Of a DNA stretch of 64,000 nucleotides, positions 35,872 to 45,950 are shown one piece after another. This stretch comes from Catalinimonas niigatensis. GTDB lineage: Bacteria > Bacteroidota > Bacteroidia > Cytophagales > Cyclobacteriaceae. A program made the translations under genes and the position numbers. Location of the stretch: assembly GCF_030506285.1 (NCBI RefSeq), contig NZ_CP119422.1:1240001-1304000 (forward strand). The letters run 5' to 3'. How positions within the stretch are numbered: the stretch's first letter is position 1; every line of letters begins with the position of its first letter. The notes under the pieces are model-generated. The model did not search any database and was not told the origin of the DNA. It worked only from the letters and a program-made list of their open reading frames with translations.

Positions 35872-38160
35872 TCATGGCTTGCTCATAGAAAAAGGAAAGT
35901 CTTCCTGATTCACTCCTCTATCTTTGGCTGGCTGGGCACTCATTTCTAGAGTCAGCGTTCCTCCTTCCAAAATACGATCATGCTCCAGATAATTTTGACT
36001 ATACTTACTACCGTTTAGTTCTGCCTGACGGATATAAGGCGTATTTTTCTGGTTGCCTTTGGCATATATCACAAACGTTTCTTCATTAGGAAGATGTAAG
36101 GTTACTTTCTCAAACAAAGGACTACCTATCACATATTGCTGGGTGCCTGGCGTTACCGGATAAAAACCCATAGCAGAAAATATATACCATGCAGAAGTTT
36201 GCCCGTTATCTTCATCTCCAGAGTAGCCATCCGGATCAGATGAATAAAGTTTGTCCATTACATTGCGTACGTGATATTGCGTCTTCCAGGGCTGGCCAGC
36301 ATAATTGTACAAGTATATCATATGTTGTATTGGCTGGTTGCCATGCGCATACTGCCCCATATTCACAATCTGCATTTCGCGAATCTCATGGATTGGAAAG
36401 CCATAATAAGAATCGTCAAATATAGGGGGAAGAATAAAGACTGAATCCAGTTTGTTTACAAATGCATTGTGTCCACCCATCAACTCGCTCAGGCCTTCAA
36501 TATCCTGAAACACAGACCAGCTGTAATGCCAGCTATTGCCTTCGGTAAAAGCATCGCCCCATTTGAAAGGGTTGAATGGCTGCTGAAAAGAACCATCTTT
36601 ATTTTTACCACGCATCAAACCGCTTTCAGGATCAAAGAGCTTGCGGTAGTTTTGCGCTCTCTTTTCATATAGCGAAATTTCTTTTTTAGGTTTACCCAAA
36701 GCCTTGGCGAGTTCTGCGATATTAAAATCAGCGAAGGCATATTCCAGAGAACGTGCAGCGTTTTCGTTGATCTCTACATCATAAGGGACATAACCCAGTT
36801 CATTATAATATTCTGCTCCATACCGGCCTACCGAATGTATAGGGCCCACACTTTTGGTATTTTTGATGATGGCTTCATACAAAGTTTCAATGTCATAACC
36901 CCGAATACCTTTCAGATAGGAATCTGCAATATTTACCGCTGAGTTGGAGCCGATCATACTACCCCGATGACCGGGACTGGCCCACTCCGGCAACCAGCCA
37001 CTTTCTTTGTAAGTATTGACTAACCCCTGCATAACCTGACTGTTAAACTCAGGATACATCAGGGTAAAGAAGGGAAAAACCGCACGGAAGGTATCCCAAA
37101 ACCCATTGTCGGTAAACATATAGCCAGGAAGCACTTCGCCATTATAAGGACTATAGTGCACCATTTCATTCTGTGCATTAAATTCATAAAACTTGCGAGG
37201 AAAAAGCAGTAAGCGGTAAAGGCAGGAATAAAAAGTCTCTTTTTGTTCGGTAGTTCCCCCTTCTACTTCAATGCGGCTCAGCTCCTGATTCCAGGTTTCT
37301 TCTGCCCTATTGAAGATAGTTTCAAAATCTGCCTCTCCAATCTCACGACTCAGATTGAGTTCTGCCTGCTCCGGACTGATGAAAGAAGAGGCCACTTTGA
37401 CAGTTACCACCTCTCCCTTGATGGTTGGAAAACCTACAAATGCTCCGCTATGATTGCCTTCTGCTGTAGTATTGCCTTCCTGCATCACACTATCTTCCCA
37501 GGTATGAGCCAGACTAAAGGACTTGCTGAATTCGGCGACAAAATAGTTATGAAAATTATCGGGTACTCCACCAGAATTATTTCTACAGTAGCCGGTGATT
37601 TTCTTTGCACTCTTATCTATTTCTACCATAGAACCTTTGTTGAAAGCATCCAGCAAAATGTAGGAGGTATCACTTTGGGGAAAAGTAAAACGAAAAATGG
37701 CTGCACGCTCTGTAGGTGTTACTTCCACCGTAATATCATAATCTGCCAGATATACACTGTAGTAATGCGGCTTAGCCACTTCAGCTTTGTGTGAAAACCA
37801 GCTTCCACGCTGCTCTTCATCAAACACAGCTTGGCCTGTCATAGCCATGAGGGCAAAAGCTGCGTAGTCGTTGATCCACGGGCTGGGCTGATGCGTTTGC
37901 TTGATCCCTCTTATTTTGTAATCGTCATACTTATACCCCCATCCATCACCCATTTTGCTGGTCTGAGGGGTCCAGAAATTCATGCCCCAGGGTAGAGCTA
38001 CTGCCGGGTAAGTATTTCCATTGGAGAGGGTGAACTCCGAATCAGTGCCCATCAGGGTATTCACATATTCAAGATAATTTTCAGCCTGTTGTGCCACAAG
38101 AAACTGAGTACTCCATGACATGACCCAAAAGGTAGCCATGACAATTCTGATACTTTTCAT
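35872..38160 (-). CDS. GH92 family alpha-mannosidase
   Basis: A 762-residue glycoside hydrolase of family GH92, Ca-dependent exo-alpha-mannosidases acting on N-glycans and yeast mannans. Motifs: NTLMGTDSEFTLSNGNTYPA and ALPWGMNFWTPQ at the start, GWGYKYDDYKIRGIKQTHQP, TDNGFWDTFRAVFPF in the middle, EGNSWHYSWSVFQDIEGL (catalytic acid Glu region) and GDEDNGQTSAWYIFSAMGFYPV (catalytic base region) near the C terminus. A signal peptide (about 1-23, ending in LVAQ) places it in the periplasm or on the surface. It follows the second SusCD pair, but a terminator at 38195-38232 separates it from susD, so it is probably expressed from its own promoter. Confidence 0.95.
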   Translation of the reverse strand: MKSIRIVMATFWVMSWSTQFLVAQQAENYLEYVNTLMGTDSEFTLSNGNTYPAVALPWGMNFWTPQTSKMGDGWGYKYDDYKIRGIKQTHQPSPWINDYAAFALMAMTGQAVFDEEQRGSWFSHKAEVAKPHYYSVYLADYDITVEVTPTERAAIFRFTFPQSDTSYILLDAFNKGSMVEIDKSAKKITGYCRNNSGGVPDNFHNYFVAEFSKSFSLAHTWEDSVMQEGNTTAEGNHSGAFVGFPTIKGEVVTVKVASSFISPEQAELNLSREIGEADFETIFNRAEETWNQELSRIEVEGGTTEQKETFYSCLYRLLLFPRKFYEFNAQNEMVHYSPYNGEVLPGYMFTDNGFWDTFRAVFPFFTLMYPEFNSQVMQGLVNTYKESGWLPEWASPGHRGSMIGSNSAVNIADSYLKGIRGYDIETLYEAIIKNTKSVGPIHSVGRYGAEYYNELGYVPYDVEINENAARSLEYAFADFNIAELAKALGKPKKEISLYEKRAQNYRKLFDPESGLMRGKNKDGSFQQPFNPFKWGDAFTEGNSWHYSWSVFQDIEGLSELMGGHNAFVNKLDSVFILPPIFDDSYYGFPIHEIREMQIVNMGQYAHGNQPIQHMIYLYNYAGQPWKTQYHVRNVMDKLYSSDPDGYSGDEDNGQTSAWYIFSAMGFYPVTPGTQQYVIGSPLFEKVTLHLPNEETFVIYAKGNQKNTPYIRQAELNGSKYSQNYLEHDRILEGGTLTLEMSAQPAKDRGVNQEDFPFSMSKP

Positions 38161-38194
38161 ACTTGTAATTTCATTTTTTTTCAGAAAAATAGGG

Positions 38195-38232
38195 TAAAAA
38201 AATACCGCCTCCTAATCGTAGAGAGGCGGTAT
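38195..38232 (-). terminator. Terminator after the second susD
   Basis: Ten-base perfect arms ATACCGCCTC/GAGGCGGTAT with a short loop, followed on the minus strand by seven T. It lies in the gap between susD (ends 38254) and the GH92 gene. Confidence 0.88.
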
Positions 38233-38253
38233 CCTAATCAAAGTAATATGTGC

Positions 38254-39852
38254 TTATTCAGTATATCCGTTATTCTGCTCTAATTCTGGATTTCTTTGCA
38301 ACTCCCGCTGAGGAATAGGCAAAAGCAGATGTCTATCCTGGAAAGTCTGCCCCCAGGTGTTTTGCTGCCCTACCAAAGGTACAAAGTCAATCTCTCCGTT
38401 TCCGTTAGCCGAAGTCAAAGGATATGTTCTGGTCCTGATCATATCAAACCAAAGTTTGAAGTCAAATACCAGTTCACGATAGCGCTCTTCCCATACTTCT
38501 TCCACAAATTCATCAACAGAAAGTCCAGTGAGCTCAGCTTCAATTTCACCGATATCCTGCATCCAGTAGGCCCTGTCTCTTACCTGGGCCAAATAATTTA
38601 CAGCTTCAGCAGTGACTCCCTCAGAACGAGCGATGGATTCTGCTGCAGTCAGCAAGACCTCTGAATAACTTAATGCCCTTGCATCTTTACCAGAAGTAGC
38701 TGTCTGGAATAAAGCTTGGTCATCATGCCAGATGTAAGGTGTGGGCGGGAAGGTAGAAGTCGTTCCGTCTTCATTAGTAAAAGTGGTGTGGAAATACTGC
38801 TTATTCTGAGCACGCAGGTCATTTTCCTGATCATATCCCCACATAAATTCTTCTACCGGCTGAAAGGCTCCATTGGTGATCGCGTATTCTACTTCGCTGG
38901 CATAAGCTACGGGATAAGACCACTGAGGGTAGGTGGAAGTCTCAATGCCTACCATATACTCTGCCAGATAAATGTATTCCTCTGCCAGGGCTTCATCACG
39001 CCTTATTTTGTTGTAGGCTGAGTTTTCAAAGTCTATCTCTCCCAGTTCGTCCAAATCATTTTGAACCAGTGAATACGTACCGCTATTGATCACCATTTGT
39101 GCCATGTCCGCAGCATCAGCATAATGGTCTTCCTGCAAAGGATATCCACTCATAGTCAAATATACATCTGCCAGCAAAGTAGCCGCAGCACCCTCAGTGA
39201 CACGATACCCATTGTTGACCATAGCAAGCTCTGACAAACCACCTTCATTGACTGCAAACTCTAGGTCACTAACAATTAGATCATAGATATCTGCTACCGG
39301 GCTACTTGCTACATAAATTTCCTCTATAGCCTCATAAGGCTCTTCAATCAAAGGAACTTCGCCATATAGACGTACCAGAAAAAAATAGGCATAGGCACGA
39401 AAGAATCTCGCTTCTGCCATCAGGCGGTTGGCTACGTCTTCTGCCAGTCCGGGTGTACTTGGAATGTATTTGATCGCATTATTGGCTCTGGCAATGGCCA
39501 AATACATATCTGACCAGATCCCGTTAGAGAAACCATCTATGTTGGTTCCATTTAAAGTCAGTTGCTGCGCAAACTGAATGTATGGCTCTTGTCCTTTATA
39601 TTCGTTATCAAAAAATCCCGACAAATAGGGGCCGTACATTCCCCATTTACCGGAATATACACCACCTGTCAAATACATTTGTGGAGCTCCAACCCTATAG
39701 AGTGCGTTTACAGCATTCTCTGCATGTGCTGGTTCAGTAAAAAACTGGTTTAGGCTGATCTCATCTCTGGGAGCTTCCTCCAGAAAATCATCGCAGGAAT
39801 AAAAAAGCGTTCCCGCGATCATTAGCATAAATATTTTAGATATAACTTTCAT
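38254..39852 (-). CDS. SusD/RagB family nutrient-binding lipoprotein (copy 2)
   Basis: A 532-residue SusD homologue, outer-membrane lipoprotein. Lipobox LFYSC followed by DDFLEEAPRDEISLNQFF; helical core MAEARFFRAYAYFFLVRLYGEVPL; AATLLADVYLTMSGYPL; and a C-terminal HLLLPIPQRELQRNPELEQNNGY. It follows its SusC partner by 18 bases. The nearby GH92 enzyme suggests that the pair imports mannose-containing oligosaccharides. Confidence 0.95.
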   Translation of the reverse strand: MKVISKIFMLMIAGTLFYSCDDFLEEAPRDEISLNQFFTEPAHAENAVNALYRVGAPQMYLTGGVYSGKWGMYGPYLSGFFDNEYKGQEPYIQFAQQLTLNGTNIDGFSNGIWSDMYLAIARANNAIKYIPSTPGLAEDVANRLMAEARFFRAYAYFFLVRLYGEVPLIEEPYEAIEEIYVASSPVADIYDLIVSDLEFAVNEGGLSELAMVNNGYRVTEGAAATLLADVYLTMSGYPLQEDHYADAADMAQMVINSGTYSLVQNDLDELGEIDFENSAYNKIRRDEALAEEYIYLAEYMVGIETSTYPQWSYPVAYASEVEYAITNGAFQPVEEFMWGYDQENDLRAQNKQYFHTTFTNEDGTTSTFPPTPYIWHDDQALFQTATSGKDARALSYSEVLLTAAESIARSEGVTAEAVNYLAQVRDRAYWMQDIGEIEAELTGLSVDEFVEEVWEERYRELVFDFKLWFDMIRTRTYPLTSANGNGEIDFVPLVGQQNTWGQTFQDRHLLLPIPQRELQRNPELEQNNGYTE

Positions 39853-39870
39853 GATTGTTCAATTTAAGTA

Positions 39871-42800
39871 TTAGAACTGTAGGTTTACGCCCACGGTATA
39901 GGTTCTGGGACGAGGATACTGGAAAAAGAACATGTTCTGTCCCCACTGATTTCCTCCCCAAGAGGTTGCCTCAGGATCCAGTCCCTGAAAGTCATCCGAA
40001 CTCACCACAAATGCGTTTTGCACGCTGGCATATACTCTGAAATTACCGATGTTCAGACGCTCAGTCATGGCATTGTTGATGTTGTATCCGAGGGTAATCA
40101 GGTTGCCTCTCAGGTACGAACCATCAGCCACCCAGCGGCTATCCACCTGGCTGTTTTGTCCGGCATAAGCCTGATTTCTGATTTCCTGTACCATAGTGTT
40201 AGGATTTTCAGGAGTCCAACCTTCGGTCAGGATGGTTCTCAGGCCATTGGCAATACCAGAACGGTCTTCAGTAGAGTGGTAGTATTGCTGAAGAATGTCT
40301 ACATCATATACGAACTGTAAGTCCAAACTAAAGTCAAAGTTTCCGTATCTGACATTGTTAATCAGACTTCCCGTCCATTTTGGAAGTCCATTACCAATAA
40401 TCTGCTGCTCGGCAGAACGTTTTGCTTCACCGGGCACAGCTCCTACAGCTTCAGCTTCATCTGCTTCATCCACTCCCCAAATACCTAATCTCTGGTAACC
40501 CCAGAATGAACTCAGCGGCTCACCTACTCTCAGGATTGTCTGGCTACCAGATACCCAGTTGGGTCCGGGAAAAATATCTTCATTATTTTCTCCCAGCTTT
40601 TCTATACGGTTTTGGTTGTAATTGAAATTTAGGGTAGTATTCCAGCTAAATTGGTCTGTCTCAAAATTGGTGGTATTCAACATCACCTCAATTCCGCGGT
40701 TGGATACAGAACCAATATTGTCAAATACAGAACCAAATCCAGTAGTCTGAGGTAGAGGTCTGTTAAGAAGCAGATCAGTAGTAAGCTTGTAGTAATAGTC
40801 AAATTCCAAAGACACTTTATAATCCAGTATTGACAGATTAAAACCTATGTCAAACTGATTCGTCTTTTCCCACTCCAGATTAGGATTAGCCAGGCGGTTC
40901 ACCACACTTGAGGTCGCACGCTGTCCATTCAGCAACAAAGTACCTGATGATACAGTAGCCAGCGACTGGTAAATAGGAATCTCAGTATTACCCGTGATAC
41001 CGTAGCTTGATCTTAATTTTAACTGATTAATAAAAGATGAATTTTCCAGGAATGATTCTTCAGTAAGCATCCAGCCCACACCTACAGAAGGGAAAAATCC
41101 ATATTTATTATTCTCTCCGAAACGAGATGAACCATCTAGCCTACCGGTAAGAGTCAACATATATTTGTCCATATAAGTATAGCCACCTCTCAGGAAGTAA
41201 GAGTTCATCGTCCACATATCATAATAGGAGGTTGGCGCATCGGGCTGGCTCGCTGCACCCAAGTTATTGAACCTAAAGAAATCGTCGGCAAAGCCTCTGG
41301 TAGTAATACCAAACCCTTCTTGTATCCTTTGCTGCCAGCTTAAACCTAACACACCATTGACACGGTGAGGGCCAAAATCTTTATTATAATTCAAGAAAGT
41401 TTCTTCCTGCCAGTAAAGGACTTTTTCAAAAGCCTGACGTGCAGTTCCCAAGGGATCAGAAATGTTGATCAGATCTGTAGGACTATACTCCTGGAACAAT
41501 CTATCATGCTTGTCAAATCCAAACTGGGTTCTCAGGTCAAGGCCATCTGCCAGATGAAAGGTAAAGTAAGTATTTCCAAAAAGCTGAGTCCGCTTTCTCA
41601 GCCTGTCCTGGGTTTCCAGCACGTGTACCGGGTTAGCCATCGCTTCCAGATTGTAAGGATCAGAAATCATCTGGCTGTTAGTCCAGGTTCCGTCAGGAAA
41701 TCTTACCGGGAAGATAGGAGGCATTTCAATCATGGTACGGCGAGGCATCTGGTATCCACCGCCTTCGTCAAATTCGTTTTCTTTGGTGTAGTTTGCCAAG
41801 AGATTGAAGCCAAAGGTAAACCAGTCTTTAGGCTTTCCTTCGTAAGCAATCTTTCCATACACACGATCCATGTAGTTGTTGAGCATGGTCCCTTCCATGC
41901 GGGAGTAATTCAGAAATGCACCGTAAGAAGATTTCTCACTTTTTTGACGGATGGAGAATTGATGATTATGAGAAACAGCAGTACGGGTTGCTTCTTCCTG
42001 CCAATCGGTATCATAAAGAGGATTTCCATTCTCATCAAACAAGCGGGGATCGCTGGCTGTAAAAACCGGATTGGCATCAGGACGGTATTTGGGCGTATTT
42101 TCCATACCAATTCTTACTACATCCAGCCACTCCTGGGCATTCAGCAGGTCCATTTTCTTTCTAAGTGTTCCTACACTTACATATCCATCATAGCCTACGA
42201 TCAATCCTTCAGTCTCAGCGCCTCTCCTAGTGGTTATCAGAATTACGCCATTGGCACCACGTGAACCATAGATCGCCGTAGCAGAAGCATCTTTGAGTAC
42301 TTCCATGCTTTGGATATCGTTGGGATTCAGAAATTGTATGTCTTCCATTACCACTCCATCCACTACATACAAAGGGGATGAACCAGCGTTAATGGTACCC
42401 AATCCGCGGATCAAAACTCTGGGGCTACTGGTAGGGGAGCCTGAATTCAGGAATACGTTGACACCTGCTACTTTTCCCTGCAAACCCTGCAAGGCATTGT
42501 TGACGGGCGCTTTCAACAGCTCTTCTGAGCTTACCATGCCGATGGCACCGGTTACATCAGATTTTTTCTGTGTACCATATCCTACCACCACTACTTCACT
42601 CAGTGACTGAATATCAGGCAGCATCTCTATATTGATTGTTGTACGGCCATTGATCTCAACTTCTTCAGAAGTATATCCTATAGATGAAAAAACCAGGGTA
42701 GTTACATCATCAGCTACGCTGAGGCGATACTCTCCATTGGTATTGCTGACGGTTCCTGAAGTTGTTCCTTTGGCCAAAATACTCACACCCGGAAGTGGGC

Positions 42801-43356
42801 TTCCTGTTTCACCATCAGTGACCACACCGCTGATCGTCTGCTGTATGATGATAGGCGCAACATCTGCATTCATAGAAGTCAAGAACTCAGGAGCTTCCGG
42901 TCTCTGAGCTGCATCTTCAGACTTAGTCTTTAAGCTGTTGATCTTTTGCTCAGTAGCTTTCTTAATGATGTAATGTTTATCGCTCACTTTTTTGAATTGC
43001 AGATCAAGTGGCTTCAGTGCGTCTTCCAAAAGCACTTCCAGGTTTTCTTCTTTCTGGTTTTTGAAGTCAACCTGCTTGTCTTTGATCAGGTTACCATCAT
43101 AAGCAAAACTAATCGCATATTCTTTTTCTAATCTCGATAAGAAACTGTCCAAAGCAATAGGATTGTTCTGCTGGTCAACATCCATATAGGTATTGCTCTC
43201 ATCGGTAGCCACATCCGTGGTGGCCACATCCGTGGTGGCCACATCCGTAGCGGATATATCCATAGCGGCCCATTCCTGGGCATGTAGTAAAGGCGGGGCA
43301 AAAAAATGCAGCATGATTAACAATGCCCCTGTAACTCTGGTAAGTTTGGGTTTCAT
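39871..43356 (-). CDS. SusC/RagA family TonB-linked outer membrane protein with STN domain (copy 2)
   Basis: About 1161 residues. Signal peptide (ALLIMLHFFAPPLLHAQ), then an unusual spacer made of DVATT repeats, STN domain (SFLSRLEKEYAISFAYDG), carboxypeptidase-like regulatory domain (ISGVVTDGETGSPLPGVSI), SEVVVVGYGTQKKSDVTGAI, plug (LYVVDGVVM, ATAIYGSRGANGVI) and TonB-dependent barrel. It is closely related in plan to copy 1, and the two share the block around VVVVGYGTQKKSDVTGA almost exactly. The ATG at 43356 is the better start for the signal peptide; the frame is open to 43392. Confidence 0.95.
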   Translation of the reverse strand: MKPKLTRVTGALLIMLHFFAPPLLHAQEWAAMDISATDVATTDVATTDVATDESNTYMDVDQQNNPIALDSFLSRLEKEYAISFAYDGNLIKDKQVDFKNQKEENLEVLLEDALKPLDLQFKKVSDKHYIIKKATEQKINSLKTKSEDAAQRPEAPEFLTSMNADVAPIIIQQTISGVVTDGETGSPLPGVSILAKGTTSGTVSNTNGEYRLSVADDVTTLVFSSIGYTSEEVEINGRTTINIEMLPDIQSLSEVVVVGYGTQKKSDVTGAIGMVSSEELLKAPVNNALQGLQGKVAGVNVFLNSGSPTSSPRVLIRGLGTINAGSSPLYVVDGVVMEDIQFLNPNDIQSMEVLKDASATAIYGSRGANGVILITTRRGAETEGLIVGYDGYVSVGTLRKKMDLLNAQEWLDVVRIGMENTPKYRPDANPVFTASDPRLFDENGNPLYDTDWQEEATRTAVSHNHQFSIRQKSEKSSYGAFLNYSRMEGTMLNNYMDRVYGKIAYEGKPKDWFTFGFNLLANYTKENEFDEGGGYQMPRRTMIEMPPIFPVRFPDGTWTNSQMISDPYNLEAMANPVHVLETQDRLRKRTQLFGNTYFTFHLADGLDLRTQFGFDKHDRLFQEYSPTDLINISDPLGTARQAFEKVLYWQEETFLNYNKDFGPHRVNGVLGLSWQQRIQEGFGITTRGFADDFFRFNNLGAASQPDAPTSYYDMWTMNSYFLRGGYTYMDKYMLTLTGRLDGSSRFGENNKYGFFPSVGVGWMLTEESFLENSSFINQLKLRSSYGITGNTEIPIYQSLATVSSGTLLLNGQRATSSVVNRLANPNLEWEKTNQFDIGFNLSILDYKVSLEFDYYYKLTTDLLLNRPLPQTTGFGSVFDNIGSVSNRGIEVMLNTTNFETDQFSWNTTLNFNYNQNRIEKLGENNEDIFPGPNWVSGSQTILRVGEPLSSFWGYQRLGIWGVDEADEAEAVGAVPGEAKRSAEQQIIGNGLPKWTGSLINNVRYGNFDFSLDLQFVYDVDILQQYYHSTEDRSGIANGLRTILTEGWTPENPNTMVQEIRNQAYAGQNSQVDSRWVADGSYLRGNLITLGYNINNAMTERLNIGNFRVYASVQNAFVVSSDDFQGLDPEATSWGGNQWGQNMFFFQYPRPRTYTVGVNLQF
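43196..43270 (-). repeat. 15-bp tandem repeat inside the second susC
   Basis: Five 15-bp units, the two at 43211-43225 and 43226-43240 identical and the others with one to several changes. They encode repeated ATDVA/TTDVA five-residue units between the signal peptide and the STN domain. Exact copies point to recent slippage, so the copy number may vary. Confidence 0.85.
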
Positions 43357-43423
43357 AACAAATTGATTTAATTGATTTATGATACTAGTCATCTACATCT
43401 ATATGTAGACATAAAAAAATCCT

Positions 43424-44449
43424 TTATTCCTTTCTCTGAAGAAGTATGGTGTTTCCTTCACGCTTTACTTCTAGAGTGAAGGCTTCTTCGATGAGCGTTT
43501 GCAGTAAGGGCAAATTAGTCCTGGATACTTCTGCAGTGAAAATGTAGTCTTCCATCGCAGGGTCTTCAAATGTTACTTGTATCCCATAGTATTGCTGAAT
43601 CTCTTTAGCTACGATAGATAGCTTTTCGTTGTCAAAAACGAAGAAGTTTTTTTGCCAGGCTAATTCTTTCTTATCTATAAGAACTTCTTTTTTTATTTTT
43701 CCTCCACTGTCATTCAGTTCAACCGTTTCACCAGGAATCATCAGCAGATTTTCTTGTGTGCTTGCATTCTCTACTTTTACGGAGCCCTCTTCCAGCAGCA
43801 CCCGGGTATTACCATCCCGGCTTCTCACATTGAATTGTGTACCCAGCACCTGTACATCCAGGTTGGGGGTGTGTACTACAAAAGTGCTGGTATCTTTTCC
43901 AAGGCTAAGTTTGGTCACTTTAAAGTAAGCTTCACCTTCCAGCCAAACTTCACGTACACTTTTATCTTGCAAATCCCGATATACTTTGAGTGAAGAGTTC
44001 GCATTTAAGCTTACCTCAGTACCATCATCCAGTGAAAAGGTTTCGGTCTGTTGATAGGTGGTTTCGTAGTATTGGAAAGGCCTGAGGAGAAAAAGATAAT
44101 ATAAAAGACCAGTGAACATCACCACAGCCGATACAGCAGCAGCATAGCGCCATTTTCCTGTAAAAAAAATCAGCTTGTTTTTTTGCTTTGGGTTTCTTTG
44201 CTCTAATCTATCATAAATTGCAGCCAGTTGTCTTTCTTTTTCCTTTGCAGACAAAGGTTTTTCGGGAATGCTTAATGCTCCGACTATCCTATAAGCCTCT
44301 TTTATGGTATTTTCTTTATTAGGAAATACTTCTGCAAAATGGTCCCAGAAAGAATTCTTTTCACCCTGTACCCATCGCTGGAAGTTTTCGTCCAACAGAA
44401 AATCGTTGAGCTGATAAGACTGATAGTTTTTGTATTGTTCTTTCTCCAT
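43424..44449 (-). CDS. FecR family anti-sigma factor (copy 2)
   Basis: A 341-residue inner membrane regulator with the same plan as copy 1: cytoplasmic part with FLLDENFQRWVQGE, one membrane segment (YAAAVSAVVMFTGLLYYLFLL), FecR domain (SLDDGTEVSLNANSSLKVY, REVWLEGEAYFKV, FVVHTPNLDVQVLGTQFNV) and a DUF4974-type end (FFVFDNEKLSIVAKEIQQYYGIQV). It lies between the sigma gene and the second susC, as expected for signal transfer from the STN domain. Confidence 0.95.
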   Translation of the reverse strand: MEKEQYKNYQSYQLNDFLLDENFQRWVQGEKNSFWDHFAEVFPNKENTIKEAYRIVGALSIPEKPLSAKEKERQLAAIYDRLEQRNPKQKNKLIFFTGKWRYAAAVSAVVMFTGLLYYLFLLRPFQYYETTYQQTETFSLDDGTEVSLNANSSLKVYRDLQDKSVREVWLEGEAYFKVTKLSLGKDTSTFVVHTPNLDVQVLGTQFNVRSRDGNTRVLLEEGSVKVENASTQENLLMIPGETVELNDSGGKIKKEVLIDKKELAWQKNFFVFDNEKLSIVAKEIQQYYGIQVTFEDPAMEDYIFTAEVSRTNLPLLQTLIEEAFTLEVKREGNTILLQRKE

Positions 44450-44583
44450 GCGCTCCTTGCTGTATATAGTAGTTACAGCATTGCTTATTTGTGCCCCATG
44501 AAAAAGAAAAAAAATTACTTTTTACAATACATCTAAAGAAATAAATGAATAGTTATTAAATTTTTATAAATCTTGTCGGATCA

Positions 44584-45237
44584 TTAAAAAATTGCATAAA
44601 GCAAAAGTATATGTAAGGCAGGAGTACAGGGAGAAAGCTCTTCCTTAAGTAAGGTGATAGAACGATGTGCTAATTTATATACAGTACGGGTTTGTACTTC
44701 CATTACTTCAGCGATTTCTTTAAAGCTCAACTGATTGTAAAAACGAAGGTAGATCACTTCTTTTTGCTTTTCGGTGAGTTTTCCAAACGCATGGGTAATT
44801 TGCTGTGCATGTTTTTCCGACAAAGATTGTTGACTTTGCGACTCCTGAAGCAGATGCATTTCAAAAAAACCATTCAGTTCTTCTGCATCATAAGCTTGTT
44901 CCCGATTAGTGTAAACTTTTCTTAACAGCTTGCGCCGCAAAGCCCCCAACAGATAAGAGCGTAAAGATTGAATCTTATTTAACTCATACTTTCTCTCCCA
45001 CAGATCTGCAAACAAATCTTGGATACAATCTTCTACCAACTCTCGATTTGCTTTGAATTTTGTTCCGTAATGGTAAAGCGCATCAATATGTGTATGGTAA
45101 ACCTGTTCAAACTGCTGTCGGCCGTTAGATGAATAATGGTTTGTATGTGAATCCTTTTCCTGTAAAAAATCTTTTTCCACGCTCACAAATTTTTCCAAAT
45201 CTAAAAAAATCCTATCAACACCGTATAATTTACGCAT
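44584..45237 (-). CDS. ECF RNA polymerase sigma factor (copy 2)
   Basis: A 217-residue ECF sigma factor. Region 2: FEQVYHTHIDALYHYGTKF, VEDCIQDLFADLWERKYEL; region 4: LTEKQKEVIYLRFYNQLSFKEIAEVMEVQTRTVYKLAHRSITLL. The first 35-40 residues before region 2 are poorly conserved, so the true start may be internal. It heads the second Sus-type unit and probably responds to its FecR. Compared with copy 1 it is about 26 residues longer at the N terminus. Confidence 0.93.
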   Translation of the reverse strand: MRKLYGVDRIFLDLEKFVSVEKDFLQEKDSHTNHYSSNGRQQFEQVYHTHIDALYHYGTKFKANRELVEDCIQDLFADLWERKYELNKIQSLRSYLLGALRRKLLRKVYTNREQAYDAEELNGFFEMHLLQESQSQQSLSEKHAQQITHAFGKLTEKQKEVIYLRFYNQLSFKEIAEVMEVQTRTVYKLAHRSITLLKEELSPCTPALHILLLYAIF

Positions 45238-45513
45238 TATTTTGACGCCATCCTTATTTTTATCCTTCTCTTATATATGTTGTAAGCAGGATACCTCATT
45301 CTTTTACAAATAATTACTTAGAGTAAAAGTAATTTCTTTCTGGCAATCGCCTAATACAGAAGTTTTAGAATCAGCTTTTTTCTAAATTATGGAACACCAG
45401 CATGCTAATATATTTTTCTTGCATCGGTTCGTGCCAGCTAATTATATTTGAGGATTTGTTTCTAATTAAGCTTAAATTAGCCAGATACAACAATCACTTA
45501 TACAAACAAACCA

Positions 45514-45903
45514 ATGAGCACAAGCTTTCTTGGTCTCCGCACATTGATTTATAAGGTGCAAGATATCAACCAAGCCAAAGATTGGTACACTTTGGCCTTT
45601 GGCGTACAGCCCTATTTTGACGAACCTTTCTACGTAGGTTTTAATATTGCTGGCTATGAACTGGGACTCCAGCCCTTATCCGATTCATCTGAAGACACAT
45701 CAGCAATGGACAAACCGGCAAATGTTGCTGCTTACTGGGGTGTGGAAGACATTGCTGCTACTTACGAGAAGCTTATTGCACTGGGAGCCAAGGCTCATGA
45801 AGATCCTCGGGAGGTAGGTGGAGGCATTAAGGTAGCTACGCTCAAAGATCCCTGGCATAACCTGATCGGTATCATCTACAATCCTCACTTTACTTTGCCT
45901 TAG
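45514..45903 (+). CDS. VOC family (glyoxalase-like) protein
   Basis: A 129-residue vicinal-oxygen-chelate fold protein. The two beta-alpha-beta-beta-beta halves are visible (LRTLIYKVQDINQAKDWYTLAFG ... FNIAGYELGLQP and YWGVEDIAATYEKLIALGA ... KVATLKDPWHNLIGIIYNP). The metal ligands of true glyoxalase I are only partly present (Glu of YELGL, Asp/His of KDPWHN), so the reaction is uncertain. It is 47 bases upstream of a cupin gene on the same strand and may be co-transcribed. Confidence 0.85.
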   Translation: MSTSFLGLRTLIYKVQDINQAKDWYTLAFGVQPYFDEPFYVGFNIAGYELGLQPLSDSSEDTSAMDKPANVAAYWGVEDIAATYEKLIALGAKAHEDPREVGGGIKVATLKDPWHNLIGIIYNPHFTLP

Positions 45904-45950
45904 GCAAAGCTATATATTAAAGTGTTTTGGTTTATTGCTGATTTGAGTAT

